DNA of 64,000 nt from Xenorhabdus beddingii (GCF_002127545.1 NZ_MUBK01000020.1:1-64000); one strand, 5' to 3'; shown: positions 11,555 to 22,140, counted from the first letter of the stretch. Program-made: numbers and translations. Notes: generated by a model from the letters alone, not told the origin.

Positions 11555-12142
11555 ATGAAAACCCTTTATTTATCTTCTGGCTCGCCAAGACGACGTGAGC
11601 TGGTGGAATTGTTAAATTTTAATTTTGAGATCCTGACCCCTCAGGTCGAAGAGAAATGGCGTGAGGGGGAGTCTCCCGGGCAATATGTCACGCGATTGGC
11701 CAGAGAAAAATCACAGGCTGGCGTCGCCATTGCCCCTCATGATTACCCCGTTCTGGGGGCAGATACCATTGTCGTATTGAATAACCGCATCTTGGAAAAA
11801 CCACGTGATCAACAACACGCCGCTGAAATACTGAGCACGTTGTCAGGCCAGAGCCATCAGGTTATGACGGCTGTCGCTTTATCAAACAGTCAACATACCT
11901 TGTGTGAGAAAGTCATTACAGATGTGATATTCCGCCAGTTATCCCAACAAGAAATACAGGAATATATTGCTACTGGGGAGCCAATGGATAAAGCCGGGGC
12001 TTATGGCATTCAAGGTAAAGGCGGTTGCTTTGTTAGAAAAATTAATGGCAGTTACCATGCTGTTGTCGGCTTGCCACTGGTGGAAACGCATGAACTAATC
12101 ACACGATTTTTAGCGTTAGCTGATGGGAAGGACTATTCATGA
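11555..12142 (+). CDS. maf: Maf nucleotide pyrophosphatase (dTTP/UTP type, YhdE)
   Basis: Housecleaning pyrophosphatase that hydrolyses dTTP, UTP and modified nucleotides. The 195-residue protein shows the phosphate-binding [14 protein letters not shown] at residues 7-20, the catalytic LGADTIVVL with Asp, and the [14 protein letters not shown] loop of the YhdE subgroup. It overlaps rng by ATGA. Its place between mreD and rng is conserved in enterobacteria. Confidence 0.95.
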   Translation: MKTLYLSSGSPRRRELVELLNFNFEILTPQVEEKWREGESPGQYVTRLAREKSQAGVAIAPHDYPVLGADTIVVLNNRILEKPRDQQHAAEILSTLSGQSHQVMTAVALSNSQHTLCEKVITDVIFRQLSQQEIQEYIATGEPMDKAGAYGIQGKGGCFVRKINGSYHAVVGLPLVETHELITRFLALADGKDYS

Positions 12143-13608
12143 CAGCAGAGTTATTAATCAATGTAACACCATCCGAAACGCGGGTTGCTTATATTGACGG
12201 CGGTATTTTGCAAGAAATCCATATTGAACGGGAAGCCAGAAGGGGCCTGGTCGGGAATATTTACAAAGGGCGTGTGAGCCGGGTGTTACCCGGTATGCAG
12301 GCGGCTTTTGTGGATATCGGTTTGGAGAAAGCCGCTTTTCTACATGCTTCGGACATCATGCCGCATACTGAGTGTATCGCAGGTGACGAGCGGAAAAATT
12401 TCCGTGTCAAGGACATCGCTGAACTGGTACACCAAGGACAGGATTTAATTGTCCAGGTGGTGAAAGATCCCTTGGGTACAAAAGGCGCCCGTTTGACAAC
12501 GGATATTACGTTACCATCACGCTATCTGGTCTTTATGCCGGGGGCATCGCATGTGGGGGTTTCACAGCGGATAGCAAGCGAAGAAGAGCGTGAACGCCTG
12601 AAAAGCATTGTCATGGATTATTGTGATGAGCATGGCGGGTTTATTATCCGTACTGCCGCTGAAGGGGTGGGAACCGAAGAACTGGCACAGGATGCGGCCT
12701 TTTTGAAGCGTCTGTGGAGTAAGGTGATTGAACGTAAGAAACGCAATATCACCAAAAATAAAGTCTACGGTGAAGTGGCACTGGCTCAACGTATCTTGCG
12801 TGATTTTGTGGGAGCTTCCCTTGCTCGCATTCGGGTCGATTCCCGCCAGACATTTATGCAGTTACAGGAATTTATTGAAGAATACATTCCTGAAATGACC
12901 GCCAAACTGGAACATTATCAGGGTAATCAGCCGATATTTGATCTGTATAGCGTGGAAAATGAAATTCAGCGGGCGCTGGAACGTAAGGTGGAATTAAAGT
13001 CGGGGGGCTATCTGATTATTGATCAAACGGAAGCCATGACAACCATTGATATTAATACCGGCGCTTTTGTTGGACATCGTAATCTGGATGAGACTATCTT
13101 TAATACCAATATCGAAGCAACACAAGCGATCGCCCGGCAATTAAGATTACGTAATTTGGGTGGCATCATTATCATTGATTTCATTGATATGGCTAATGAA
13201 GAGCACCGTCGCCGCGTATTGGCTTCCCTGGAGCAGGCATTGGGTCAAGATCGTGTCAAAACCACCCTCAATGGTTTTTCCCAATTGGGTTTGGTGGAGA
13301 TGACGCGCAAGCGTACACGGGAAAGCATCGAACATATTCTGTGTAATAACTGTCCAACCTGTCAGGGACGTGGCACGGTAAAATCCATTGAAACCGTGTG
13401 CTATGAAATTCTGCGTGAAATTGTGCGGGTTAACCGTGCCATTGAGGCAAATCGTTTTCTGGTTTACGCCTCTCCTGCCGTAAGTGAAGCCCTGAAAGGG
13501 GATGAGTCCCACTCATTGGCGGAAGTGGAAATTTTTGTGGGCAAACAGGTCAAAGTGCAGACAGAACAACGCTACAGTCAGGAACAATTTGACGTTGTTA
13601 TGATGTAA
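12139..13608 (+). CDS. rng: Ribonuclease G
   Basis: Endoribonuclease of the RNase E/G family that matures the 16S rRNA 5' end and helps mRNA decay. The 489-residue length equals E. coli RNase G. Seen: an S1-like domain early ([21 protein letters not shown]), catalytic acidic motifs [12 protein letters not shown] (about 300) and IIIDFIDM, and the zinc-link cysteines CNNCPTC (about 401-407). It starts inside the maf stop codon. Confidence 0.97.
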   Translation: MTAELLINVTPSETRVAYIDGGILQEIHIEREARRGLVGNIYKGRVSRVLPGMQAAFVDIGLEKAAFLHASDIMPHTECIAGDERKNFRVKDIAELVHQGQDLIVQVVKDPLGTKGARLTTDITLPSRYLVFMPGASHVGVSQRIASEEERERLKSIVMDYCDEHGGFIIRTAAEGVGTEELAQDAAFLKRLWSKVIERKKRNITKNKVYGEVALAQRILRDFVGASLARIRVDSRQTFMQLQEFIEEYIPEMTAKLEHYQGNQPIFDLYSVENEIQRALERKVELKSGGYLIIDQTEAMTTIDINTGAFVGHRNLDETIFNTNIEATQAIARQLRLRNLGGIIIIDFIDMANEEHRRRVLASLEQALGQDRVKTTLNGFSQLGLVEMTRKRTRESIEHILCNNCPTCQGRGTVKSIETVCYEILREIVRVNRAIEANRFLVYASPAVSEALKGDESHSLAEVEIFVGKQVKVQTEQRYSQEQFDVVMM

Positions 13609-13676
13609 AGCGCCCGTTTGCAAAAAGCCTGTTTGTAGAACCCGTTCCGGAACTATTTCCAGAGCTATGCTCAGAG

Positions 13677-13748
13677 TTCAGAACAATGTTCAAAACAATG
13701 TTCAAAACAATGTTCAAAACAATGTTCAAAACAATGTTCAGAACAATA
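13677..13748. repeat. Six tandem copies of a 12-bp repeat (TTCAAAACAATG)
   Basis: Six uninterrupted 12-bp units run from 13677 to 13748. The central four read TTCAAAACAATG and the outer two have G for one A. The array lies in the rng-yhdP gap, just ahead of the yhdP ribosome-binding site. It has no spacers, so it is not a CRISPR. Confidence 0.95.
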
Positions 13749-13779
13749 ACGCTGACAGTTGACAACCAAGGAGAAATGC

Positions 13780-16700
13780 GTGAGGCGACTGCCGGGGATA
13801 TTATTAGCGACAGCCGCAATAGTCATTATCATGGTGGCTTTGCTTGTCAGCGGGTTACGTTTATTCCTGCCACATCTCAACGAATACCGTCAGCCATTGA
13901 TAGAAAAAATGGCTGGCGTGACGAATATCCCTATCGATATTGGCTACATCACGGGTCATTGGGGATCCTTTGGCCCTAGTCTGGAAATCCGTGATATCAG
14001 TGCGAAAGCGGAGCATATCGACATTCATGCCAAAGAGATCAGGCTCTCTCTGGATGTCTGGCGTTCCCTTTTGCAGGGGCGATGGTATTTTCGGGAGTTG
14101 TCCTTTTATCAGCTTCAAATGAACTATGACCAGACTCCGTTTGGGCAGGATGGTGAAAGTGCACTATCTGAACCCAATAGCCTCTCTTCCCTGTTTCTGG
14201 AACAATTCAATCATTTTGATTTGCATGATAGCCGTTTGACTTTTCCGACGCCATCAGGTGAACAGGCTGAACTGCAATTACCACAAATGACCTGGTTGAA
14301 TAACAACCATCGGCACCGGGCACAAGGCAGTGTGAATCTGTCTTCGCTTAATGGTCAGGAAGGGGTTGTACAGGTCAAACTTGACCTGAAAGATATCAAT
14401 GGCGTGCTGGATAGTGGCGTCATTTACTTACAGGCCGATAATATCGATATGCGGCTGTGGTTGAGCCGTTGGTTAAAAGAGAATACCGGGCTGGAAAACG
14501 CCCGTTTCAGTTTGGCGAGTTGGATCACCTTGAAGAAAGGGCGAATTGACAGTGGGCGTCTGCAGCTTAAGCAGGGGGAGGCCCACTGGCATATCGGGAG
14601 TGAAAAACAGCAGCTTGCAGTGAGTGATTTACGCTTGCAAATGCGCCGTCAGGATGAAGGATGGCTGTTTGATGCCGCCAATCTGGCAAACCTGAAAACT
14701 AACGGTCAGCAGTGGCCCGCAGGGAATATCTCGGCCCTGTATCTTAAGGAAGCCCGGCAATATCAGGGCAAAGACCATTGGCGGGTACGGGCTGAGAATA
14801 TTCAGCTTGAGCGCCTGAGTGGAATATTGCCCCTGCTCTCCTTTGTGACACCCGATATCATCAAGCATTGGCAGCACCTGCAACCGACAGGCATGCTGAA
14901 TCGCTTTGCCTTCGATATCACACCCGCGCTGCCCGATGACATGGAAATTCGCATGCAATGGCAGGATGTGAGCTGGTTGCGCGGGGAAGCGCTGCCCTCT
15001 GTCAGCCATTTCAGTGGCAGATTAGACGGCAGTAAGTCGTCGGGAAATCTCACGTTTGGCCTGAAAAACAGCACCATTGACTATGGCAGCGTGTTTCAGG
15101 CTCCGTTTGATATTGCCAGCAGCGAAGGGCAAGTTGCTTGGAAACATGATCAGAATGGCATGGAAATCTGGAGCCAGGGGCTGGACTTACAAGCAAAATC
15201 GCTATGGCTGAATGGAAATTTTCATTATCTGCAACCCCACGATGCCCCGCCGGTGCTGAAAATGCTCGCCGGAATTCAGGTGAATGATATCGGTGAGGCA
15301 TGGCGTTATTTCCCCCGGCCATTGATGGGAAACGCCCTGACAAACTATTTAACGGCGTCTTTGGTCAAGGGAAAAGTTGAGAATGCCACTTTGATTTTTC
15401 AGGGCAATCCGCATGACTTTCCCTTCAAACACAACAACGGCCAATTCCAAATCGCTGTTCCCCTGCGTCATGCCACTTTTCAATATCAACCCGACTGGCC
15501 GGCTCTATTCGATCTGGATATTGACCTGAATTTCCAGAATAACGGATTACAGATGCAGGCAGCGAAAGTGCGGCTTGGAAAAGTGGACGTCACCCGGGTT
15601 TCAGCCGTGATCCCCGATTATGGCAAGCAAAAACTGTTGATTGATGCCAAGTTATCCGGGGACGGGAAGAATATCCACGATTATTTTAATCACAGCCCAC
15701 TGGCGGATTCAGTCGGCAGTGCACTGGATAATTTGCAACTTGATGGCAGGGTGGATGGCAAACTGCACATGGACATCCCTTTGGCAGAGGGCGAAGTGAA
15801 TGTAAAGGGAGAGGTCGAGCTAAAAGATACCCAGCTCTTCATCACGCCATTGGATAGCAAAATGGAACACCTTAGCGGCAAATTTCACTTTAAAAATGGG
15901 GAACTAAAAAGTGACCGCCTATCTGCCAACTGGTTCGGCAACCCGGTGTCCCTGCGGTTTTCCACTCAGGAGTCAGCAAAACATTATCAGGTTGATGTGG
16001 ACTTGGATGCACGTTGGCCGGCGAAGACATTACCGGCACTTCCGGCAGAGATCCGCCGTCAGTTGTCCGGAACGCTGAATTGGCGGAGTAACGTGAATAT
16101 TGCAATACCCCCCAATGATCATTCTTCAAAGAGTGAGGTGAAATATCGTGTTGCTGTCGATGCAGATTTGTCACCTATCAACAGTACATTGCCAGTAAAC
16201 AGCATATTTCCCGTATCAGACACTAAATTCCTGCAAGCATGGGATAAGATTAATATCCTGGCACAAGGCAATACAAAACAACTCCAGATAAAAGGCTCAA
16301 TAGGGAAAGGATACCTGTTCAATAGCCAATGGGCGTTGGAAAAAAATCATATCCGATTGCAACGAGGTATTTTGCATCCGGATACGGATACGGATAGCGA
16401 TAGTGATAGAAATAGTGATAGAAATAGCGATGGGGTTCCGGCCCTGCCGGAAAAATCGTTATTGGCATTAAAATTGCCTGCCATTGACGGTGAAAAATTA
16501 TTGGCGTTGATCAAGCCCCTGAGTTGGGATTCATCGGGTGACAATAGTTTATTGTGGCCCGGCGAATTCGAGGTTTCATTGCCTTCACTGGATCTGGCCG
16601 GGCAGCGCTGGGATAAACCCACCTTCAATATTGTCCAACAGGCTGATGGCATTAAGGTCAATGTAGCGGGACAGCAGATTAATGGCAGCTTATTGATTCG

Positions 16701-17673
16701 AGACAATAAACAGATTCAGGCATCGATTGACTATCTTTATTACGATCCCTTGTTGACGGCGGGGTCGTCCGTTGAGGCGAAGAAGTTAACGCCGGACCCT
16801 GCTTCATCTTCCCACGATCCCTTGAGAAGTTGGTCCCTGAGACGCTGGCCGGAATTGGATATCGCGTGTGCAGAATGCTGGATTTCCGGACTGAAACTCG
16901 GCAAAGTATCGGCATCGCTCATACCGCAAGGTGACTCACTGATTCTGACTGATGGGAAAGTGGAAAATAGCGCCGGGAAACTGACCTTGTCTGGCCGTTG
17001 GCATGAAAATGGCGCACAAAATGATACCCGGATCAAAGGGCAATTATCGGGGAAAAAATTCGATGATATGGCGGCCTATCTCGGGTTTATCGTCCCGATT
17101 GTGGATGCCCCCTTCAAATTTGATTTCAATTTAAAATGGCACGATGTTCCGTGGCAACCCGACTTCAAGACACTGAATGGGACGTTGGCCGGGGACATGA
17201 AAAAAGGTGCGATTGCCAAATTGGGGGGTGGCAGAGCCGGGCAATTATTCAGGCTGATCAGTTTTGATGCTTTATTGCGTAAGTTACAATTGGATTTCAG
17301 AGACACATTCAGTGATGATTTCAGCTTCGATTCCATCCGTAGCCATGCAACGATAAAAAACGGCATCATGCATACCGATCACTTTCTGATTGATGGATTA
17401 GCTGCGGACATCCATGCCTCAGGGATAACTGACTTGGTTCATCGCCAGATCAATATGGAGCTGGTCATTACGCCGGAAATTTCAGCGACGGTAGGGGTAG
17501 CGACCGCCTTTGCGGTCAACCCTGTGGCGGGTGCTGCGGTTTTTGCGGCGACAAAAGTGCTGAGGCCGCTCTGGAGCAAAATATCGGTGATTCGTTATCG
17601 GCTAACAGGCAGCTTCGAACAACCTAAAATTGATGAAGTTTTACGTCAGCTTAAGGAGAATAAAGAGCCATGA
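13780..17673 (+). CDS. yhdP: AsmA-like envelope protein YhdP
   Basis: Very large inner-membrane-anchored periplasmic protein that, with TamB and YdbH, carries phospholipid to the outer membrane. It is 1297 residues. The start is GTG 13780, preceded by AAGGAG six to seven bases upstream and matching the MRRLPGILL family start. One N-terminal span is followed by a long beta-rich region, and the C-terminus is hydrophobic (SATVGVATAFAVNPVAGAAVFAATKVLRPLWSK, given here as landmarks SATVGVATAF and LRPLWSK). An Asp/Ser/Asn repeat is inserted at about residues 868-885. It overlaps the next gene by ATGA. Confidence 0.95.
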   Translation: MRRLPGILLATAAIVIIMVALLVSGLRLFLPHLNEYRQPLIEKMAGVTNIPIDIGYITGHWGSFGPSLEIRDISAKAEHIDIHAKEIRLSLDVWRSLLQGRWYFRELSFYQLQMNYDQTPFGQDGESALSEPNSLSSLFLEQFNHFDLHDSRLTFPTPSGEQAELQLPQMTWLNNNHRHRAQGSVNLSSLNGQEGVVQVKLDLKDINGVLDSGVIYLQADNIDMRLWLSRWLKENTGLENARFSLASWITLKKGRIDSGRLQLKQGEAHWHIGSEKQQLAVSDLRLQMRRQDEGWLFDAANLANLKTNGQQWPAGNISALYLKEARQYQGKDHWRVRAENIQLERLSGILPLLSFVTPDIIKHWQHLQPTGMLNRFAFDITPALPDDMEIRMQWQDVSWLRGEALPSVSHFSGRLDGSKSSGNLTFGLKNSTIDYGSVFQAPFDIASSEGQVAWKHDQNGMEIWSQGLDLQAKSLWLNGNFHYLQPHDAPPVLKMLAGIQVNDIGEAWRYFPRPLMGNALTNYLTASLVKGKVENATLIFQGNPHDFPFKHNNGQFQIAVPLRHATFQYQPDWPALFDLDIDLNFQNNGLQMQAAKVRLGKVDVTRVSAVIPDYGKQKLLIDAKLSGDGKNIHDYFNHSPLADSVGSALDNLQLDGRVDGKLHMDIPLAEGEVNVKGEVELKDTQLFITPLDSKMEHLSGKFHFKNGELKSDRLSANWFGNPVSLRFSTQESAKHYQVDVDLDARWPAKTLPALPAEIRRQLSGTLNWRSNVNIAIPPNDHSSKSEVKYRVAVDADLSPINSTLPVNSIFPVSDTKFLQAWDKINILAQGNTKQLQIKGSIGKGYLFNSQWALEKNHIRLQRGILHPDTDTDSDSDRNSDRNSDGVPALPEKSLLALKLPAIDGEKLLALIKPLSWDSSGDNSLLWPGEFEVSLPSLDLAGQRWDKPTFNIVQQADGIKVNVAGQQINGSLLIRDNKQIQASIDYLYYDPLLTAGSSVEAKKLTPDPASSSHDPLRSWSLRRWPELDIACAECWISGLKLGKVSASLIPQGDSLILTDGKVENSAGKLTLSGRWHENGAQNDTRIKGQLSGKKFDDMAAYLGFIVPIVDAPFKFDFNLKWHDVPWQPDFKTLNGTLAGDMKKGAIAKLGGGRAGQLFRLISFDALLRKLQLDFRDTFSDDFSFDSIRSHATIKNGIMHTDHFLIDGLAADIHASGITDLVHRQINMELVITPEISATVGVATAFAVNPVAGAAVFAATKVLRPLWSKISVIRYRLTGSFEQPKIDEVLRQLKENKEP
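16379..16434 (+). repeat. In-frame GATAGN-type repeat inside yhdP
   Basis: Six-base units of the form GATACG/GATAGC/GATAGT with interspersed AGAAAT encode DTDTDSDSDRNSDRNSDG. This low-complexity acidic insertion has no counterpart I recall in E. coli YhdP. Confidence 0.85.
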
Positions 17674-18530
17674 GAAACGACAATGTAGCACTCTTACAGT
17701 TATGCAGTGGTGCAAATGTTAAACATAATTTAGCGCAAATTGAACAACAGATTAAGCCATTGTCAGACACAGTGAAACTGGTGCTGACTCCGGAAAACGC
17801 TTTATTGTTTGCAGATGTCGAGAGTTATCGTGAACATGCCGAAGTGCAGGGAACTGGCCCATTGCAGCAGGCAGTCAGTGAAATGGCACAACGTTACGGC
17901 ATCTGGTTGTTGATTGGCTCCATGCCGCTGATCAGTCGGGAAGATCCTTCCCGCATCACAAATAGTAGCTTATTGTTTGATGATCAGGGCGAAATCCGTG
18001 CCCGTTACGATAAAATCCACATGTTTGATGTCGATATCAACGATGAACATGGTCCCTATAATGAATCCGCTATTTACCAGCGTGGGGAACACATTACCGT
18101 TGTCGATACCCCTGTTGGTCGTTTGGGGATGACTATCTGTTATGATCTGCGTTTTCCGGGGATATTTCAGGCATTGCGCGAACAAGGTGCAGAACTGATC
18201 TCTGTGCCGGCGGCTTTTACCCGCCTGACAGGTAAGTCACATTGGGAACCCCTGCTGAAAGCCCGTGCCATCGAGAATCAATGTATTATTTTGGCCCCTG
18301 CGCAGGTTGGCGTACATGGCACTTGCAGAACATGGGGACACACAATGGCGGTGAGTGGTTGGGGAGAAATCATCAAGAAAAACCCTCTGACTGTCAGCGC
18401 ATTACCGCTTAATATCCGGCGGGATAGTTTGATTCTCATACGTGAGCAAATCAAAGTGGTGAAACACAATCGCTTCCGTCCACAACTGACTTCTTTGATA
18501 AAAAAGAATACAAATCAAGGTAAAGAGTAA
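17670..18530 (+). CDS. Carbon-nitrogen hydrolase (nitrilase superfamily, Nit/deaminated-glutathione-amidase type)
   Basis: Hydrolase with the Glu-Lys-Cys triad of the nitrilase superfamily: Glu42 in TPENALLF, Lys115 in RYDKIHMFD and Cys157 in [13 protein letters not shown]. The 286-residue length and these motifs fit the Nit1/YbeM branch, which removes deaminated glutathione; substrate assignment is inference. It sits between yhdP and tldD with a 4-base overlap upstream and 5 bases downstream, so it is cotranscribed with both, an arrangement also found in Yersinia and Serratia. Confidence 0.85.
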   Translation: MRNDNVALLQLCSGANVKHNLAQIEQQIKPLSDTVKLVLTPENALLFADVESYREHAEVQGTGPLQQAVSEMAQRYGIWLLIGSMPLISREDPSRITNSSLLFDDQGEIRARYDKIHMFDVDINDEHGPYNESAIYQRGEHITVVDTPVGRLGMTICYDLRFPGIFQALREQGAELISVPAAFTRLTGKSHWEPLLKARAIENQCIILAPAQVGVHGTCRTWGHTMAVSGWGEIIKKNPLTVSALPLNIRRDSLILIREQIKVVKHNRFRPQLTSLIKKNTNQGKE

Positions 18531-18535
18531 TTACT

Positions 18536-19981
18536 ATGAGTTTAACTTACGTCAGTGAACACTTACTGACTGCCAATAATCTGAGTCATCAGGATTTATC
18601 TTCTGTTCTGGAGCAATTGGCGGAGCGCCGTCTGGACTATGCCGATCTCTATTTTCAATCCAGTTACCATGAAACATGGGTATTAGAAGACCGCATCATT
18701 AAAGATGGCTCCTATAATATTGATCAGGGTGTGGGCGTTCGTGCGGTGAGTGGCGAAAAAACCGGATTTGCTTACGCTGACCAAATCACATTGAATGCAC
18801 TACAGCAAAGCGCTCAGGCGGCGCGCAGCATCGTTCGGGAAACGGGCAATGGCATTGCGCATACGTTAGGTGCCGTGACACATCAGGCACTTTATCCGGC
18901 GGTCGATCCTTTGCAGAGCATGAGCCGGGAAGAAAAAATTGCCTTGCTGCACCGGGTTGATCACATCGCACGGGCGGAAGATCCCCGGGTACAGGAAGTG
19001 AATGCCAGCCTGACGGGGGTTTATGAGCAAGTGTTGGTGGCGGCAACCGACGGGACATTGGCGGCAGACATCCGCCCATTGGTACGCCTGTCTGTCAGTG
19101 TGTTAGTGGAAGAAGATGGCAAGCGTGAACGTGGTGGCAGTGGTGGCGGTGCCCGTTATGGTTACGAATATTTCCTGCGCACTGAAGAGGGTCAGACGCT
19201 GGCAGAGCAATTTGCCCGTGAAGCGGTTCGCATGGCGCTGATCAACTTGTCGGCGGTTGCCGCCCCTGCGGGCACCATGCCGGTCGTATTGGGTGCTGGC
19301 TGGCCGGGCGTCCTGCTGCATGAAGCCGTGGGTCACGGTTTGGAAGGCGACTTCAATCGTCGGGGAACGTCGGTCTTCTCCGGTCAGATGGGGCAAAAAG
19401 TCGCGTCTGAATTGTGCACGGTCGTGGATGATGGCACGATTGAAGGACGTCGTGGTTCATTGGCCATTGATGATGAAGGCGTTCCGGGACAATACAACGT
19501 GCTGATTGAAAATGGCATCCTGAAAGGCTATATGCAGGATAAACTCAATGCCCGCCTGATGGGTGTGGCACCGACGGGTAATGGCCGGCGCGAATCCTAT
19601 GCACATTTGCCCATGCCACGTATGACAAACACGTATATGCTGGCGGGTCACTCCACGCCAGAAGAGATTATCGCCAGCGTTGATCGCGGGCTATATGCTC
19701 CGAACTTCGGTGGTGGTCAGGTGGATATTACGTCCGGTAAATTTGTTTTCTCAACATCGGAAGCGTATTTGATTGAAAACGGCAAAATCACCAAGCCAGT
19801 AAAAGGGGCGACCTTGATTGGTTCCGGTATTGAAGCCATGCAGCAGATTTCAATGGTTGGAAATGATTTGGCGCTCGACAAAGGCGTCGGAGTCTGTGGT
19901 AAGGAAGGCCAAAGTGTCCCTGTGGGTGTTGGGCAGCCAACCTTGAAGCTGGAGAGCCTGACCGTAGGTGGAACAGCCTGA
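18536..19981 (+). CDS. tldD: Metalloprotease subunit TldD
   Basis: Catalytic half of the TldD/TldE heterodimeric metalloprotease that degrades unfolded peptides; in other bacteria it matures microcin B17 and relieves CcdA-controlled toxicity. The 481-residue length equals E. coli TldD. The zinc motif HEAVGH lies at residues 262-267, followed by the expected downstream region ([12 protein letters not shown]). The partner gene pmbA (tldE) is about 4.7 kb downstream in this same window. Confidence 0.97.
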   Translation: MSLTYVSEHLLTANNLSHQDLSSVLEQLAERRLDYADLYFQSSYHETWVLEDRIIKDGSYNIDQGVGVRAVSGEKTGFAYADQITLNALQQSAQAARSIVRETGNGIAHTLGAVTHQALYPAVDPLQSMSREEKIALLHRVDHIARAEDPRVQEVNASLTGVYEQVLVAATDGTLAADIRPLVRLSVSVLVEEDGKRERGGSGGGARYGYEYFLRTEEGQTLAEQFAREAVRMALINLSAVAAPAGTMPVVLGAGWPGVLLHEAVGHGLEGDFNRRGTSVFSGQMGQKVASELCTVVDDGTIEGRRGSLAIDDEGVPGQYNVLIENGILKGYMQDKLNARLMGVAPTGNGRRESYAHLPMPRMTNTYMLAGHSTPEEIIASVDRGLYAPNFGGGQVDITSGKFVFSTSEAYLIENGKITKPVKGATLIGSGIEAMQQISMVGNDLALDKGVGVCGKEGQSVPVGVGQPTLKLESLTVGGTA

Positions 19982-20040
19982 TAATCTCTTAGGCAATCGC
20001 CCGCCGTCTTGGCGGGCATAATGAAGAGCTTGAGGTTATC

Positions 20041-20511
20041 ATGAAAAAAAACATATTGGCGGCCGTATGCTTATTTTTGGCCGTTGTCTATATCTTCTTT
20101 GCCAAAGGAATTGCACCATTTGGCACGGAGACAACGGGAAAAAGCCCCCTTGTTTCAGAGAAGGTCACCCCACAACAGATTGATGTTCTGACTGAACAGC
20201 ACCGGGTTGCGGACTACCTTCGTCAACATCACCAATTGCCGGATTATTACATTACGAAAAAACAAGCCCGTCGCCTTGGTTGGAATGCCCGTGAAGGTAA
20301 CTTATGTCAAGTGTTGCCGGGACGGGCCATTGGCGGCGATCGGTTCTCCAACCGAGAAAAGAAATTGCCGACAGAATCGGGGCGTCACTGGTTTGAAGCG
20401 GATGTGAATTATCGGTGTGGGCACCGGGGAAGTGACCGGTTACTCTATTCGAACGATGGCCTGATTTATCTGACGGTTGATCACTACAACAGTTTTACCC
20501 GGCTGGAGTAA
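20041..20511 (+). CDS. Barnase-family exported guanyl-specific ribonuclease
   Basis: A 156-residue protein with an N-terminal hydrophobic segment (residues 5-22), either a signal peptide or an anchor. The catalytic domain is a close barnase match: LPDYYITKKQARRLGW, GGDRFSNREKKLP, the general base in WFEADVNY, Arg in GSDRLLYS and the general acid His in YLTVDHYNSF. All barnase catalytic residues therefore appear present. It should cleave RNA outside the cytoplasm or in competitors. The barstar gene follows after 4 bases, which fits protection of the producer. Confidence 0.9.
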   Translation: MKKNILAAVCLFLAVVYIFFAKGIAPFGTETTGKSPLVSEKVTPQQIDVLTEQHRVADYLRQHHQLPDYYITKKQARRLGWNAREGNLCQVLPGRAIGGDRFSNREKKLPTESGRHWFEADVNYRCGHRGSDRLLYSNDGLIYLTVDHYNSFTRLE

Positions 20512-20515
20512 TGAC

Positions 20516-20803
20516 ATGAAAAAAGTGGAATTCGATTTTGACCAGATCCCTGATTTAGCGACTTTCTACCGTGAATTCAAGCAGCGTTTTGATCTTGGGG
20601 ATGATTTTGGCGCTAACCTGGACGCGCTGTGGGATGCCGTAACGGGGGGAATTCAGTTACCTGTTGAAATTAACTTTATCCACTTAACGTCACAGAAACG
20701 GATACGTTTTGCATCATTAGTGCTGCTGTTTGAAGAAGCGGAAGAAGAGCTGGAAGGGGAATTACGGTTTAATGTCATAGGCCAGAATTTTTCTGGCGGT
20801 TGA
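20516..20803 (+). CDS. yhcO: Barstar-family ribonuclease inhibitor (YhcO-like)
   Basis: A 95-residue barstar-like protein that should bind and block the active site of the RNase encoded just upstream. Seen: FDFDQIPDLATFYREF, the NLDALWDAVTGG helix region typical of barstar, and an acidic stretch FEEAEEELEGELRFN. I chose ATG 20516 (MKKVEFDF), 4 bases after the RNase stop. E. coli keeps only the inhibitor (yhcO) near tldD; here enzyme and inhibitor are both intact. Confidence 0.9.
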   Translation: MKKVEFDFDQIPDLATFYREFKQRFDLGDDFGANLDALWDAVTGGIQLPVEINFIHLTSQKRIRFASLVLLFEEAEEELEGELRFNVIGQNFSGG

Positions 20804-20811
20804 AATTTTTT

Positions 20812-20838
20812 AAGCCACCTGCCTATCAGGTGGCTTTT
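20812..20838 (+). terminator. Terminator of the barnase-barstar pair
   Basis: Perfect 10-bp arms AAGCCACCTG (20812-20821) and CAGGTGGCTT (20827-20836) enclose a 5-base loop and are followed by TT. On the minus strand a T-run also follows, so it can serve the convergent dehydrogenase gene. Confidence 0.88.
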
Positions 20839-20844
20839 CAGTCA

Positions 20845-21798
20845 TTATTGATTAATTACATGGCTTTCATCACCGGAAAAATATTTCTCAATATTGTTAA
20901 ATGCACTTGCAAAATAAATGTCATAACAGCTTTTGGTGACATAGCCGATATGGGGGCTGCAAAGCACGTTATCCCGTTTTAATAAAGCGTGATGGGTATC
21001 CCAAATGGGTTCAATATCAAAAACATCCAATGCAGCGAATCCCGGAGTTCCCAAGTCGAGGGCTTTTTCCAGTGCGCCAGTTTCGATCAACCCAGAGCGA
21101 GCGGTATTCACCAATAGCGCGGTAGATTTCATGCTGGTGAGATCCGCAAATGTGATACCCCCCAGGGTTTCTGGGACTAACCGTTGATGCAAGGTGATAA
21201 CATCTGAAGTCCGGAAAAACGCTTCTCTGGAGGCGGGAACGATTAACCTTTCCTGACGGGCTTGATTCTGGGCACGCGGTGATCCCCAAATCTGTACTTT
21301 CATGTCAAATGCCTGCGCGTATTTGGCAACAAGCTGGCCTATTTTTCCATAGCCGACTATGCCAAGTGTTTTACCCGCCACGGTATCGCCAAATTCAGTC
21401 TGCCAATGGCCTTGTTTCAGCCTGTTTACAGCGGGCACAAATCTGCGTATGGCGCTTTGAATCAATAGCCAGGTTAACTCGGCTGCGGCAATGGGAGAGC
21501 CTGCGCCTTCAACGACCGCAATTCCTCGTTGTTGACATAATTCCAGATCGATATTGTAAGCCACTTTACCCGTCTGGCTGATGAGTTTCAGATTGGGTGT
21601 CTTGGATAAAAACGCCTCATCAATGAGGGTTCTTTCACGGATCAGTATTAGAGCATCAGCTCTGGATAATAGCGCTTCTGCGTTAGGATCCCGGTCCAGG
21701 GCACCAAGACAAACCACTTCAAAGTCACTGTTTTGATGTAAAGCCTGAATGTGTTTTGTGGCATGTTGATAATCATCAGGAATAACAACTAACGGCAT
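20845..21798 (-). CDS. D-2-hydroxyacid dehydrogenase family protein
   Basis: NAD-dependent dehydrogenase of the PGDH/glycerate dehydrogenase superfamily, 317 residues from ATG 21798 (AAGG 9 bases upstream; ATG 21807 is the alternative). Seen: the Rossmann motif GIVGYGKIGQ, the substrate-binding NTARSGLIE with Arg, and CSPHIGYVT with the catalytic His. The substrate cannot be read from the sequence. It stands alone, convergent with the barnase-barstar pair and divergent from the FAD oxidase. Confidence 0.82.
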   Translation of the reverse strand: MPLVVIPDDYQHATKHIQALHQNSDFEVVCLGALDRDPNAEALLSRADALILIRERTLIDEAFLSKTPNLKLISQTGKVAYNIDLELCQQRGIAVVEGAGSPIAAAELTWLLIQSAIRRFVPAVNRLKQGHWQTEFGDTVAGKTLGIVGYGKIGQLVAKYAQAFDMKVQIWGSPRAQNQARQERLIVPASREAFFRTSDVITLHQRLVPETLGGITFADLTSMKSTALLVNTARSGLIETGALEKALDLGTPGFAALDVFDIEPIWDTHHALLKRDNVLCSPHIGYVTKSCYDIYFASAFNNIEKYFSGDESHVINQ

Positions 21799-22140
21799 TT
21801 GCGACATCCTTTGTTCGGGTTGGGTTAACAAAGTAAGGGGGCATAATGGAAATTATTCACACTGCGCTTTCACAATTGAATAACATTAAAGTAAACTTAT
21901 TAACTTAAGTCAATCTAATAGAATAGAGTGACCTCTTTTCCAATGTTATGATCATCCCTTTGCCACGTAATTATAAAAAACATCACGTACTTACAAAAAA
22001 TAGAGTCATAAAAAATAGTGAGATAGGTTTATTTTATCTTTTAGGCAGCTATTCTTCTTGATTTAACCAGAAACCGGTTAATTAAAAGATAAAGTTAAAT
22101 GTTTTACCTACTCTAAAAACTATTTTATATGGAGATTATA
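21799..22140. other. AT-rich divergent intergenic region
   Basis: About 340 bases between two divergent genes. It is strongly AT-rich and should hold both promoters. No clear operator, hairpin or small gene is visible. A short ACCGGTTAATTAA-containing stretch near 22071 is not assigned. Confidence 0.6.

Noticed and set aside
13677-13748. Possible CRISPR array
   Set aside because: The repeats are contiguous 12-bp units without spacers and there are no cas genes.
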